This document shows, one piece after another, positions 1 to 7,120 of a stretch of DNA of 8,401 nt. Position 1 is the stretch's first letter. Each line of letters starts with the position of its first letter. The translations under genes were made by a program, and so were the position numbers. The notes beneath the pieces are model-generated. The model saw only the letters and a list, made by a program, of their open reading frames with translations. It ran no database searches and was not told the DNA's origin. Where the stretch lies: NCBI GenBank assembly GCA_003695835.1, contig RFHN01000079.1, forward strand, positions 1 through 8,401, read 5' to 3'. This DNA comes from Armatimonadota bacterium. GTDB lineage: Bacteria; Armatimonadota; Fimbriimonadia; Fimbriimonadales; ATM1.

Positions 1-419
1 CGAGCCGCGGCGACGGCGTAGGAACCGCCGGACCCGATGCCTACGATGCCGTCATCCGGCTCGATCACGTTGCCGTCCCCCGAGACGAGCAAGAGTCTTT
101 CGACATCCGCGACGACCATCAGGGCGTTGAGGTGCCGCAAGATGCGATCGGTTCTCCACTCTTTCGCGAACTCGACGGCCGCTCGCGTAAGGTTGTTCGG
201 AAACTGTTCCAGGTGTCGCTCAAAACGATCTTGCAGCGCCTGGGCGTCGGCCACGCTTCCCGCAAATCCTGCCAGAACATTGCCCTTCGCCAGCCGACGA
301 ACCTTCCGCGCACTGTGTTTGAGAACGGTCCCTTCGTCGCCAAGCGTTACCTGCCCGTCGGCTGCCAGAGCAACCGCTCCGTCTTTGCGTACGCCGATAA
401 CGGTCGTGGATCTCGTCAT
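1..419 (-). CDS. hslV: ATP-dependent protease subunit HslV (partial, C-terminus beyond the window)
   Basis: HslV is the threonine peptidase of the HslUV (ClpYQ) complex; its double hexamer degrades cytoplasmic proteins unfolded by the HslU ATPase. About 139 residues from the start are visible. After a short leader MTRS comes TTVIGVRKDG, so the predicted catalytic nucleophile is Thr5, exposed after processing. Family landmarks follow: ADGQVTLG (Asp21), KVRRL with Lys39 (the likely equivalent of the catalytic-site lysine of E. coli HslV), VLAGFAGSVADA, NLTRAAVEFAKEWRTDRILR, and VIEPDDGIVGIGSGGSYA near the edge. Compared with E. coli HslV from memory there is a two-residue insertion after the DGQ-T-LG motif (DEGT for NT). 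The four-residue leader is longer than the single Met of E. coli, though longer leaders occur in other lineages. No strong ribosome binding site is seen before the ATG. It is divergent from the sensor kinase; hslU would be expected downstream, to the left of the window. Identification is firm. Confidence 0.96.
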   Translation of the reverse strand, partial: MTRSTTVIGVRKDGAVALAADGQVTLGDEGTVLKHSARKVRRLAKGNVLAGFAGSVADAQALQDRFERHLEQFPNNLTRAAVEFAKEWRTDRILRHLNALMVVADVERLLLVSGDGNVIEPDDGIVGIGSGGSYAVAAA

Positions 420-497
420 GCCAGCGATTCTACCGCCGCACCCTCTGGAAAGCCGACCAGGGTGAGGGCACGCGTTCAGTGCCACAATAGCAGGGAA

Positions 498-1748
498 GTG
501 AGGCTGAGTAACGACCCGCGATTTCTTCGGCAAGTCGCGCTGTTTGCGGCGTTCCTGGCTGTTGCAGCAGTGGCAGTGGCGCTCGTTCGGAACCCCCGCG
601 GGGAAGCGCTGCTGCTGGTCGGCGCCCTGCTTGCGATCGTTTCCATGATTGGTTTCGTGCGCCGCTTGGGCCTTGCAGCGCTCGAAGCCAGACGGGAGCT
701 CCGAAGCCTTCGTGGAGAGTTGCGCGAAGTCCAAGGCGCCCTGGAAAGGCGGATAGCCCTCTTTCGGGAGATTTGCGATGAGCTCCAGGCCGCAATCCTT
801 CTTTGCGATCCAGCGTCCAAGCTCATCTATGCAAATCGCGCCGCCGAGGTGATGTTCGAAGAAGAACAGGCGGGCCAGTCCCTTCTCGAATTCACGTTGA
901 GCAACGATCTGCGCGGCCTCTTCGACGAGGCAAAGGCGAAGGGCGAGGCGAAGATGAAACGGCTATCCCTCTCGCACCCCAGGGAGCGGCAAGTCCTCGC
1001 GTTCGCCAAGAGCGTGGAGGATGCCATCTTGATCGTCGTGGAGGACGTTACCGAGTTGGCGCGACTCGAACGCATACGCACCGACTTCGTCGCGAACGTC
1101 AGCCACGAACTGCGAACTCCGCTCGCTTCGATTCGCGCCCTGGCGGAAACCCTTCGAGACGAGCCGAACATGCCCCCGGACGAACGCGATCACCAACTGA
1201 AACTCATGATCGGAGAGGTGGATCGCCTCGCCGCACTCTCCCAGGATCTTCTTACCCTCAGCGCCGCCGAGAGCAGACCGGCCGAAATCCGACCAGCCGA
1301 TCTGTCGCAGATTGCAATCGAAATTGCCGAGCAGTACCGACCGCAGGCCGAACGAAAGGGGCTGCGATTCGAAACGAACATCGAACCGAACCTTGTCATC
1401 CCGATGGACAAGGACCAGATCGTCCAAGTCCTTGCCAACCTACTCTCGAACGCAATCCGCTACACGCAGGAAGGAAGCGTCAACCTCGTGCTCGCGAGGG
1501 AAGGCGATCAGGTCGTGATCACCGTTCAAGACACAGGCATCGGAATCGCCCAGGAAGACATCCCGCGCATCTTCGAGCGTTTCTATCGAGTGGACAAGGC
1601 CCGATCCCGGGAGACGGGTGGCACGGGCTTGGGGCTCTCGATCGTCCGCCACATCGTCAACGCGCATGGTGGAAAGGTGACCGTGCAGAGCCGGCTCGGC
1701 GAAGGCAGTACGTTCAAGGTGTTCCTTCCAACCCAGCGACCGGCGTAG
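498..1748 (+). CDS. PhoR-like sensor histidine kinase (2 TM, PAS, HisKA, HATPase_c)
   Basis: Membrane sensor kinase of about 416 residues. Two hydrophobic segments (about 12-30 and 37-54) are separated by only a few residues, so there is almost no extracytoplasmic sensor domain. A charged, probably coiled-coil linker (60-92) follows, then a PAS-like domain (about 93-185, with ILLCDPASKLIYANRAAEVMF). The HisKA H-box FVANVSHELRTPL places the phosphorylated histidine at His203. The ATPase domain has an N-box LLSNAIRYT (Asn318), a G1 box DTGIGI (Asp345), FERFYRVDKARSR, and a G2 box GGTGLGLSIV (374-383). The order matches the PhoR/WalK type. The reading frame stays open upstream to position 132, but that part lies antisense to hslV and is not counted. 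I chose GTG at 498 because it puts the first membrane segment close to the N-terminus; GTG at 462 is the main alternative, and neither has a well-spaced ribosome binding site. No response regulator is adjacent, so the partner and signal are unknown. Confidence 0.9.
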   Translation: MRLSNDPRFLRQVALFAAFLAVAAVAVALVRNPRGEALLLVGALLAIVSMIGFVRRLGLAALEARRELRSLRGELREVQGALERRIALFREICDELQAAILLCDPASKLIYANRAAEVMFEEEQAGQSLLEFTLSNDLRGLFDEAKAKGEAKMKRLSLSHPRERQVLAFAKSVEDAILIVVEDVTELARLERIRTDFVANVSHELRTPLASIRALAETLRDEPNMPPDERDHQLKLMIGEVDRLAALSQDLLTLSAAESRPAEIRPADLSQIAIEIAEQYRPQAERKGLRFETNIEPNLVIPMDKDQIVQVLANLLSNAIRYTQEGSVNLVLAREGDQVVITVQDTGIGIAQEDIPRIFERFYRVDKARSRETGGTGLGLSIVRHIVNAHGGKVTVQSRLGEGSTFKVFLPTQRPA

Positions 1749-1761
1749 GGCCCCGCGCTAC
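1745..1761. terminator. Small inverted repeat spanning both convergent stop codons (weak terminator candidate)
   Basis: The bases GTAGGGC and GCGCTAC can pair around a CCC loop, giving a 7-bp stem with one G-G mismatch. The stem contains the stop codon of the histidine kinase on one side and that of leuS on the other. There is no T-tract on either strand, so it lacks the hallmark of an intrinsic terminator. It may be chance in a GC-rich region. Confidence 0.2.
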
Positions 1762-4373
1762 TTGGCGACGACGTTGAGCAGCTTGTCCGGAACCACGACG
1801 ACCCGAACGACCTGCTTCCCATCCAAAGCCCGTTTCACCTTCTCGCTGGAAAGCGCAAGAGACTCCAGCTCCGACTGGGCCGTACCAGGCTTCACGACGA
1901 GAGAGTCTCGAACCTTGCCGTTCACCTGTACGACGATCGTTACGGACTCGGCTTCCAGACAGCTCTCCTCCACCTCCGGAAACGGCTGCTCCAAGGTAAA
2001 GCCTTCCTTGCCGTACGCCTGCCAAACTTCGTCCGCGCTATGCGGAGCGAACGGCGACAGCAGAAGAATCAACGTTTCCGCCGCTTCGGAGAGCGTCGCC
2101 TCGCTTACCTCGCCTTTGGCCGTCGCCTCCGTCAACGTGTTCGTAAACTCCATGAGCGCAGCGATCGCGGTGTTGAAGGCAAACCGATCAATGTCCTCTC
2201 TCACCTTGGCGATCGCCGCATGCGTCGCTCGGCGAAGGTCGCGATCCGCGGACGAATCCGCCGCGCCGATCTCGTCGCGCCAGTTCGGTCGGTATCTCGG
2301 TTGGATCTCCGCAAGCACCCGAAACACGCGATGCAGGAATCGGATCGCCCCTTGAACGCGCTCTTCCGACCACTGAATCGCCTGTTCGAATGGCGCCTCA
2401 AACAGCTCGTAAACGCGAAGCGCGTCCGCCCCGTACTTCTCGACGGCCTCATCGGGCGTGACGACGTTGCCCTTGGACTTGCTCATCTTCTCCCACTTGT
2501 AGAAGACCTGGTCCGGCGGCAACTCTTCTGCCTCTTCCCGGCTGATCAGAATGCCTTCCTCTCCCACGCGCAGCACCTCGCCCTCCCGAGGCTTCCGATA
2601 CGGTGTGGGAGCCAGAACCATTCCCTGGTTGCGCAAGACGGAGAACGGTTCGACGAACGAGACAAGCCCTTCGTCGTGCAGGACTTTTGTCCAGAATCGA
2701 GCATACAGCAGGTGCATGACCGCGTGTTCGGCGCCACCGACATAGCAGTCCACGGGCATCCAATACTCCACCTTTTCCTTCGAAAAAGGCTCGCGGTCGT
2801 TGTGGGGATCGCAAAACCGTAGGAAGTACCACGACGAACACGCGAAGCCGCCCATCGTGTCCGTCTCCCTTCTCGCCGGGCCACCACATTGCTGGCAGTT
2901 CGTGTTTACGAACTCGGGAATCGCGGCCAAGGGGCTTTCGCCCGTCCCTGTTGGCTGATACCGATCCACTTCGGGCAGCAAGACGGGTAGGTCCTCTTCC
3001 GGCACCGGCACCATGCCACATTTCTCGCAATGCACGATCGGAATCGGCGCGCCCCAATACCGCTGACGGCTGATCAGCCAGTCGCGCAAGCGGTAATTGA
3101 CTTTGCGGCCGCCCAGCCCTCGCTCTTCGAGTATCTGATACAGCCGTTCTTTTGCCTCCTCGCAGGGAACCCCGACCCAATCCTCCGGCGCGAGCATCAC
3201 TCCCTCGGAAGCAACATAGGGAAGCTCATCCTCTGCCCCCACCGCGCTACCCACCACGCGCCGAATCTCCAACCCATACTTCTGCGCAAACTCGAAGTCT
3301 CGCTCATCGTGAGCCGGCACCGCCATGATCGCGCCCGTACCGTAGCCCATCAACACATAGTCCGCAACGAAAATCGGCACCTGTTCACCGGTGAACTCGT
3401 TCAGCGCGTACGCACCGGTGAACGCACCCACCTTCTCCCGCCCCTCGGCGAGCCGGTCCTGTTCCGAGGCTCTCTCCGCCCGCTCGCGCACCGCTCTGAC
3501 TTCCTCAAGCCTGTGCGGCGCAGTGATCGCTTCGACGAGCGGGTGCTCGGGCGCAAGCACACAAAACGTAGCGCCGAACACCGTGTCTATGCGCGTCGTG
3601 AATACGCGAAACTTCAGGTCGCCCGCCAAGCTCCGCACGTCTCCGTTTGACTGCTCCTGAGCGACCACGGCCCAATCGAATTCCGCGCCGACCGATCGGC
3701 CAATCCAGTTGCGCTGCATCATCTTGATGCCTTCGGGCCAGTCAATCAGTTCCAGATCATCCAGCAAGCGGTCCGCGTAGTCGGTGATCTTGAAAAACCA
3801 CTGCGGCAGCGCCTTCTTCACGACAGGCGTACCGCACCGCCAACAAAGACCCCCCTCCACCTCCTCGTTCGCCAGGACCGTCAAGCACTGCGGGCACCAG
3901 TTCGCCGCATACTCGCCGCGGTAGGCCAACCCGCGTTTATAAAGAATCAAAAAGATGTATTGCGTCCACTTGTAGTACGAGGGATCCGACGAGTTGATCT
4001 CCCGCGACCAGTCGTACGAGATTCCTACGAGATTCTGTTGCCGCTTATAGGTCGCAGCGTATTCCCGAACCATGGGCGCCGGATGCCGCCCCTTTGCGAT
4101 CGCTTCGTTTTCCGCCGGCAGCCCGAAGGCGTCCCACCCCATCGGGTGAAGGACGTTGAACCCTTGCATCCGCTTTGCCCGGGCGAGGACATCCGTGGGT
4201 ATGTAGTTCCTTAGGTGACCGACACTAAGCCCAGCGCCGCTGGGGTAAGGAAAGAAGTCCAAGGCGTAGAACTTGGGCCGGCTCGGCTCCTCGACGGTCC
4301 GGAACAGGTCCGCCTCCTGCCAACGGCGCCGCCACTCCGCCTCGAATCGGTCGGGTTCGTATCGGGAGAGCAT
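1758..4373 (-). CDS. leuS: Leucyl-tRNA synthetase
   Basis: Class I synthetase that charges tRNA-Leu with leucine in the cytoplasm and hydrolyses mischarged products. At 871 residues it is close to the usual bacterial length (about 860). The catalytic Rossmann fold starts with FFPYPSGAGLSVGH (40-53), the HIGH region, here reading S-V-G-H. NVLHPMGWDAFGLPAEN (73-89) follows. Four cysteines (160, 163, 177, 180) form a zinc knuckle in WCPQCLTVLANEEVEGG plus CWRC. The CP1 editing domain is present, with the threonine-containing TTRIDTVFGATF (near residue 260) and GTGAIMAVPAHDERDFEFA (near 350), whose Asp belongs to the editing pocket. A second cysteine group occurs in CEKCG and CQQCGG. KMSKS is at 629-633, followed by GNVVTPDEAVEKYGADALR, an anticodon-binding helical domain, and a C-terminal domain including VQVNGKVRDSL. 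The ATG at 4373 gives the typical N-terminus (YEPDRFEAEWRRRW). No clear Shine-Dalgarno sequence and no T-box leader are visible in the 74 bp upstream. Confidence 0.98.
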   Translation of the reverse strand: MLSRYEPDRFEAEWRRRWQEADLFRTVEEPSRPKFYALDFFPYPSGAGLSVGHLRNYIPTDVLARAKRMQGFNVLHPMGWDAFGLPAENEAIAKGRHPAPMVREYAATYKRQQNLVGISYDWSREINSSDPSYYKWTQYIFLILYKRGLAYRGEYAANWCPQCLTVLANEEVEGGLCWRCGTPVVKKALPQWFFKITDYADRLLDDLELIDWPEGIKMMQRNWIGRSVGAEFDWAVVAQEQSNGDVRSLAGDLKFRVFTTRIDTVFGATFCVLAPEHPLVEAITAPHRLEEVRAVRERAERASEQDRLAEGREKVGAFTGAYALNEFTGEQVPIFVADYVLMGYGTGAIMAVPAHDERDFEFAQKYGLEIRRVVGSAVGAEDELPYVASEGVMLAPEDWVGVPCEEAKERLYQILEERGLGGRKVNYRLRDWLISRQRYWGAPIPIVHCEKCGMVPVPEEDLPVLLPEVDRYQPTGTGESPLAAIPEFVNTNCQQCGGPARRETDTMGGFACSSWYFLRFCDPHNDREPFSKEKVEYWMPVDCYVGGAEHAVMHLLYARFWTKVLHDEGLVSFVEPFSVLRNQGMVLAPTPYRKPREGEVLRVGEEGILISREEAEELPPDQVFYKWEKMSKSKGNVVTPDEAVEKYGADALRVYELFEAPFEQAIQWSEERVQGAIRFLHRVFRVLAEIQPRYRPNWRDEIGAADSSADRDLRRATHAAIAKVREDIDRFAFNTAIAALMEFTNTLTEATAKGEVSEATLSEAAETLILLLSPFAPHSADEVWQAYGKEGFTLEQPFPEVEESCLEAESVTIVVQVNGKVRDSLVVKPGTAQSELESLALSSEKVKRALDGKQVVRVVVVPDKLLNVVAK

Positions 4374-4440
4374 CGCGAATGGGGCATTTTACTCGAGTCT
4401 CCCACTCGCTCCGCGACGCCCTCCCTTTTCACAGCGCTAC

Positions 4441-4457
4441 GGGAAAGTTAATTTCCC
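4441..4457 (-). terminator. 6-bp perfect hairpin at the stop codon of the propeller gene (weak terminator candidate)
   Basis: GGGAAA and TTTCCC form a perfect 6-bp stem with a 5-base loop (GTTAA on the plus strand) that contains the TAA stop of the propeller lipoprotein gene. On the minus-strand transcript it is followed by GTAGCGCTGTGAAAAG rather than a U-run, so it is not a classic intrinsic terminator. It could weakly limit read-through into leuS, or be incidental. Confidence 0.22.
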
Positions 4458-5461
4458 CAGGCAGGCAAGTAATCGTCTCCGGCGTTGTTCGTCAGGTTCG
4501 TCTGTCCCGTTCCGTCCGCGTTCATCACGTACACTTCGTCATTCCCATCACGGAATGTGCGAAAAGCGATCTTCGTACCATCCGGACTCCACGTTGGAGA
4601 GTTGTCGGTTTCCGCGTTGTTCGTCAGGTTCGTCTGTCCTGTCCCGTCCGCGTTCATCACGTACACTTCGTCATTCCCATCACGGGACGAGCGAAAAGCG
4701 ATCTTCGTGCTGTCCGGACTCCACACCGGAGAGTCGTCGGTTGCCGAGTTGTTCGTCAGATTGGTCTGTCCCGTTCCGTCCGCGTTCATCACGTAAATCT
4801 CAAAATTCCCATCTCGCAGCGACTCGAACGCGATCTTCGTGCCGTCCGGGCTCCACACGGGCGTGTTGTCGGTTCCCGAGTTGTTCGTCAGGTTCATCTG
4901 TCCCGTTCCGTCCGCGTTCATCACGTAAATCTCTGATTGGCCGTCGCGGCTGGACAAGAAGGCGATTTGCGTTCCGTCCGGACTCCACACGGGTGTGAAG
5001 TTGCTCCCGGCGCTCGTCAACTGCAGCACGCCCGTACCATCGGCGTTCATCACGTACACCTGATATAGACCACCTCGATTCGACTGGAATGCAATCTTCG
5101 TGCCATCGGGACTCCACGCCGGCGAGGAATCGGATCCGGCGTTGTTCGTCAGGTTTGTCTGCGCAGATCCATTCGCGTTCATCACGTAGATCTCGGAGTT
5201 CCCATCCCGGTCTGAAACGAATGCGATCTTCTTGCGATTTGGACTCCAAACGGGCGCGTCATCACCGGCCGAGTTGTTCGTCAGGTTGGTCTGTCCCGTA
5301 CCATTTGCGCTCATCACGTAAATCTCGTCATTTCCGTCGCGCGTGGAAAGAAAAGCAATCTTCGCGTCGGAACCAGACGACGAACCGCCTCCACAGCCAG
5401 AACACAGAACCGTAAGCAGTGCAGCGCCGGCCGCTGCCGCCATTAATGGACTCGTTTTCAT
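4448..5461 (-). CDS. Probable lipoprotein with a seven-repeat TolB/PD40-type beta-propeller
   Basis: A 337-residue exported protein. The N-terminus MKTSPLMAAAAGAALLTVLC is a signal peptide with a lipobox-like LCSGC; Cys23 would be the lipidated residue, although Cys at -3 is unusual. A flexible GGGSSSGS linker follows. From residue 32 to the end there are seven consecutive repeats of 43-44 residues, each built on the pattern (GT)KIAF-S-RDGN-EIYVMNADGTGQTNLTNN-----PVWSPD, the signature of WD40-like PD40 repeats as in TolB. Seven repeats would build one complete seven-bladed propeller with nothing left over for an enzymatic domain. Such propellers usually bind proteins or polysaccharides; the partner cannot be told from the sequence. 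It is not TolB itself: the TolB N-terminal domain is absent and no tol or pal genes are nearby. It lies upstream of leuS on the same strand with a 74 bp gap and is divergent from the ATPase gene. The start is supported by a strong ribosome binding site. Confidence 0.88.
   Translation of the reverse strand: MKTSPLMAAAAGAALLTVLCSGCGGGSSSGSDAKIAFLSTRDGNDEIYVMSANGTGQTNLTNNSAGDDAPVWSPNRKKIAFVSDRDGNSEIYVMNANGSAQTNLTNNAGSDSSPAWSPDGTKIAFQSNRGGLYQVYVMNADGTGVLQLTSAGSNFTPVWSPDGTQIAFLSSRDGQSEIYVMNADGTGQMNLTNNSGTDNTPVWSPDGTKIAFESLRDGNFEIYVMNADGTGQTNLTNNSATDDSPVWSPDSTKIAFRSSRDGNDEVYVMNADGTGQTNLTNNAETDNSPTWSPDGTKIAFRTFRDGNDEVYVMNADGTGQTNLTNNAGDDYLPAWGN
4451..5368 (-). repeat. Tandem array of seven 129-132 bp coding repeats
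   Basis: The propeller repeats are in register at the DNA level. Reading along the minus strand the units are 5368-5237, 5236-5105, 5104-4976 (129 bp), 4975-4844, 4843-4712, 4711-4580 and 4579-4451 (129 bp, lacking the final SPD-type ending). The core encoding YVMNADGTGQTNLTNN is identical in protein sequence in units 5, 6 and 7. The block 4482-4553 matches 4614-4685 at 70 of 72 bases, and both differences are synonymous. Unit 3 is the most divergent. This indicates growth by internal duplication, with the copies nearest the 3' end of the gene youngest or homogenised by gene conversion. Confidence 0.92.
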
Positions 5462-5471
5462 CTTTGATAAG

Positions 5472-5479
5472 ACCTCCTT
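5472..5479 (-). promoter_or_regulatory. Strong Shine-Dalgarno site of the propeller lipoprotein gene
   Basis: On the minus strand AAGGAGGT lies 10 bases before the ATG at 5461, a near-perfect match to the anti-Shine-Dalgarno sequence. It is the strongest ribosome binding site in the window and fixes this start. Just 5' of it, TTCGC-TGC-GCGAA (5478-5490) can form a 5-bp hairpin that touches the first bases of the site. I could not identify a confident promoter for either gene in the 161 bp divergent gap. Confidence 0.75.
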
Positions 5480-5622
5480 CGCGCAGCGAACCCGTTTGCG
5501 GCAGCTGCACTCGTTTCAGTCTACCTCGTACTCCTCGCACGTCCGAGTAGCGAACAGACTCGGCGACGCTGCTACGCCGCTGCAACGTTCCTCTCGTTCG
5601 GTGGTATCCTCAAAATCGAGAC

Positions 5623-7110
5623 ATGACGGAACCCATCTTCGTTGGCAAAGGCGCGCAACCGGTTTATCTGTTGCCTCAGTTCGCGAATCGGCATGGGCTT
5701 GTAGCGGGCGCGACAGGCACGGGCAAGACCGTGACGCTCCAAGTCCTGGCGGAGGCGTTTTCCGCGCGGGGCGTTCCCGTCTTCTTAGCCGACGTCAAGG
5801 GTGACCTGTCCGGGCTGTGTCAACCCGCAGAGCCTCACCCCAAACTCGAAGAAAGGGCGGCCCAGATCGGGCTAAATCCGTACGAGAAGACCGGCTTCCC
5901 TGTCATCTGGTGGGATCTCTTCGGCGAGAAGGGCCATCCCGTGCGGGCAACCGTGACGGAGATGGGCCCGCTTCTTCTCTCTCGGCTGCTCGATCTGAAC
6001 GATGTCCAAGAAGGCGTCCTTCACATCGCATTCAAATATGCCGACGAGCACGGGCTCCTTCTGCTCGACCTGAAGGACCTCCAAGCGCTCCTCACTCACC
6101 TCGCCGAGAACAAAAAAGAGGTACAGCAGGAATACGGCAACGTCTCATCGGCCAGCGTCGGCGCGGTTCAGCGGGCGCTTCTCGTACTCGAACAACAGGG
6201 TGCGGAGCAGTTCTTCGGCGAACCGGCGCTCGACCTGTACGATTTCCTACGCCTCGCACCAGACGGGCGCGGATACGTCCACATCCTCGCGGCCGACACG
6301 CTGCTGTCGAAACCGCGCATCTATGCCACATTCTTGTTGTGGCTGCTTGCCGAACTGTTCGAAACCTTGCCAGAGGTGGGGGACGTCGATAAGCCCAAAC
6401 TTGTGTTCTTCTTTGATGAGGCGCACCTCCTCTTCCAGGATGCGCCGAAAGCGCTCATTGAGAAAATCGAGCAGGTGGTGAAGCTGATCCGCTCAAAGGG
6501 TGTCGGCGTCTACTTTGTCACGCAGAACCCGACGGACGTGCCTGATTCCGTCCTGTCTCAGCTCGGCAACCGAGTTCAACACGCCTTGCGAGCGTTCACT
6601 CCTCGCGATCAAAAAGCGGTACGAGTTGCCGCGGAGACCTTCCGACCCAATCCGGCATTCTCAACGGAGGAAGTCATCACTCAGCTTGGAGTCGGCGAGG
6701 CTCTCGTCTCGTTCTTGGACAGCAAAGGATCGCCCTCGATCGTCGAAAGGGCCCTCATCCGACCGCCATCTTCGCGACTGGGCCCGGCCGACCCGACAGC
6801 CATAGCGTCAGCTCGCTCAGCCAGCCCGTACAGCGGTCGCTACGACACCACGATTGATCGCGAATCCGCCTACGAACGACTTCAAGCTTTGGCGGAGCGA
6901 GCCGCAGCCGAGCAGGAAGCAGCCGCTAAGGCCGAGGCGGAAGCCAAACAGCGAGAAGCAGCTGAAAAGGAAAAGCACAGAGCGTCGAAACGCAAAGATT
7001 CGTTCCTGGAAGCCACAACCAAGAGTGTGTTGAGAAGCGCCGGATCTCAACTCGGCCGCACGCTCATGCGCGGCATTCTCGGTAGCCTCATGGGCGGGAA
7101 ACGCCGGTAG
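5623..7110 (+). CDS. HerA-like P-loop ATPase, DUF853 (YjgR) family
   Basis: A 495-residue cytoplasmic ATPase of the HerA/FtsK superfamily, matching the DUF853 or 'helicase HerA-like' family (E. coli YjgR is about 500 residues). Walker A is GATGTGKT (29-36), followed by the family-typical FLADVKGDLSGL. Walker B is KLVFFFDEAHLLF, with Asp265 and Glu266. Then come GVGVYFVTQNPTDVPDSVL, a sensor-like stretch, and GNRVQHALRAFTPRDQKAV, which carries arginines that may act as an inter-subunit finger. A low-complexity Ala/Glu/Lys segment (about 420-465) is probably coiled coil. The tail ends in RTLMRGILGSLMGGKRR. HerA relatives form hexameric rings that move on DNA; the true role of DUF853 members is not established, so DNA translocation is inferred. 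No NurA nuclease or other HerA partner is next to it, unlike archaeal herA-nurA operons and HerA-based defence systems. The ATG at 5623 puts Walker A at its usual position; the ribosome binding site is weak. Confidence 0.92.
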   Translation: MTEPIFVGKGAQPVYLLPQFANRHGLVAGATGTGKTVTLQVLAEAFSARGVPVFLADVKGDLSGLCQPAEPHPKLEERAAQIGLNPYEKTGFPVIWWDLFGEKGHPVRATVTEMGPLLLSRLLDLNDVQEGVLHIAFKYADEHGLLLLDLKDLQALLTHLAENKKEVQQEYGNVSSASVGAVQRALLVLEQQGAEQFFGEPALDLYDFLRLAPDGRGYVHILAADTLLSKPRIYATFLLWLLAELFETLPEVGDVDKPKLVFFFDEAHLLFQDAPKALIEKIEQVVKLIRSKGVGVYFVTQNPTDVPDSVLSQLGNRVQHALRAFTPRDQKAVRVAAETFRPNPAFSTEEVITQLGVGEALVSFLDSKGSPSIVERALIRPPSSRLGPADPTAIASARSASPYSGRYDTTIDRESAYERLQALAERAAAEQEAAAKAEAEAKQREAAEKEKHRASKRKDSFLEATTKSVLRSAGSQLGRTLMRGILGSLMGGKRR

Positions 7111-7120
7111 GGCAGAGAGG

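Noticed and set aside
132..497. Upstream 122-codon extension of the histidine kinase reading frame
   Set aside because: It is antisense to hslV over most of its length, has no recognisable domain, and the kinase has a plausible N-terminus just before its first membrane segment.
803..1777. 324-residue open frame overlapping the kinase on the same strand
   Set aside because: Arg/Pro/Gly-rich translation without any domain, in a different frame of a clear kinase gene; typical shadow of GC-rich coding DNA.
2040..2822. 260-residue open frame antisense to leuS
   Set aside because: Low-complexity, Arg-rich translation with no motif; the opposite strand encodes intact LeuRS motifs across the whole interval.
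4379..4936. Repetitive open frames antisense to the propeller gene (repeats of VVRQV-LSRSVRVHHV type)
   Set aside because: The repetition is the reverse-strand image of the real propeller repeats; the minus-strand protein has a signal peptide, strong ribosome binding site and a known fold.
4451..5368. Periodic repeats considered as a CRISPR-like or non-coding array
   Set aside because: The 129-132 bp period is a multiple of three, differences are largely synonymous or conservative, and the units translate into PD40 repeats.
5462..5622. Possible -10 boxes (TATCCT at 5605 on the plus strand, TAGACT on the minus strand) in the divergent gap
   Set aside because: Neither has a recognisable -35 at proper spacing, and the plus-strand one would leave only about a dozen bases before the start codon.
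5623..7110. HerA-like ATPase as part of an anti-phage system
   Set aside because: No nuclease, Sir2, NurA or other defence partner lies next to it, and its sequence matches the housekeeping-like DUF853/YjgR type.
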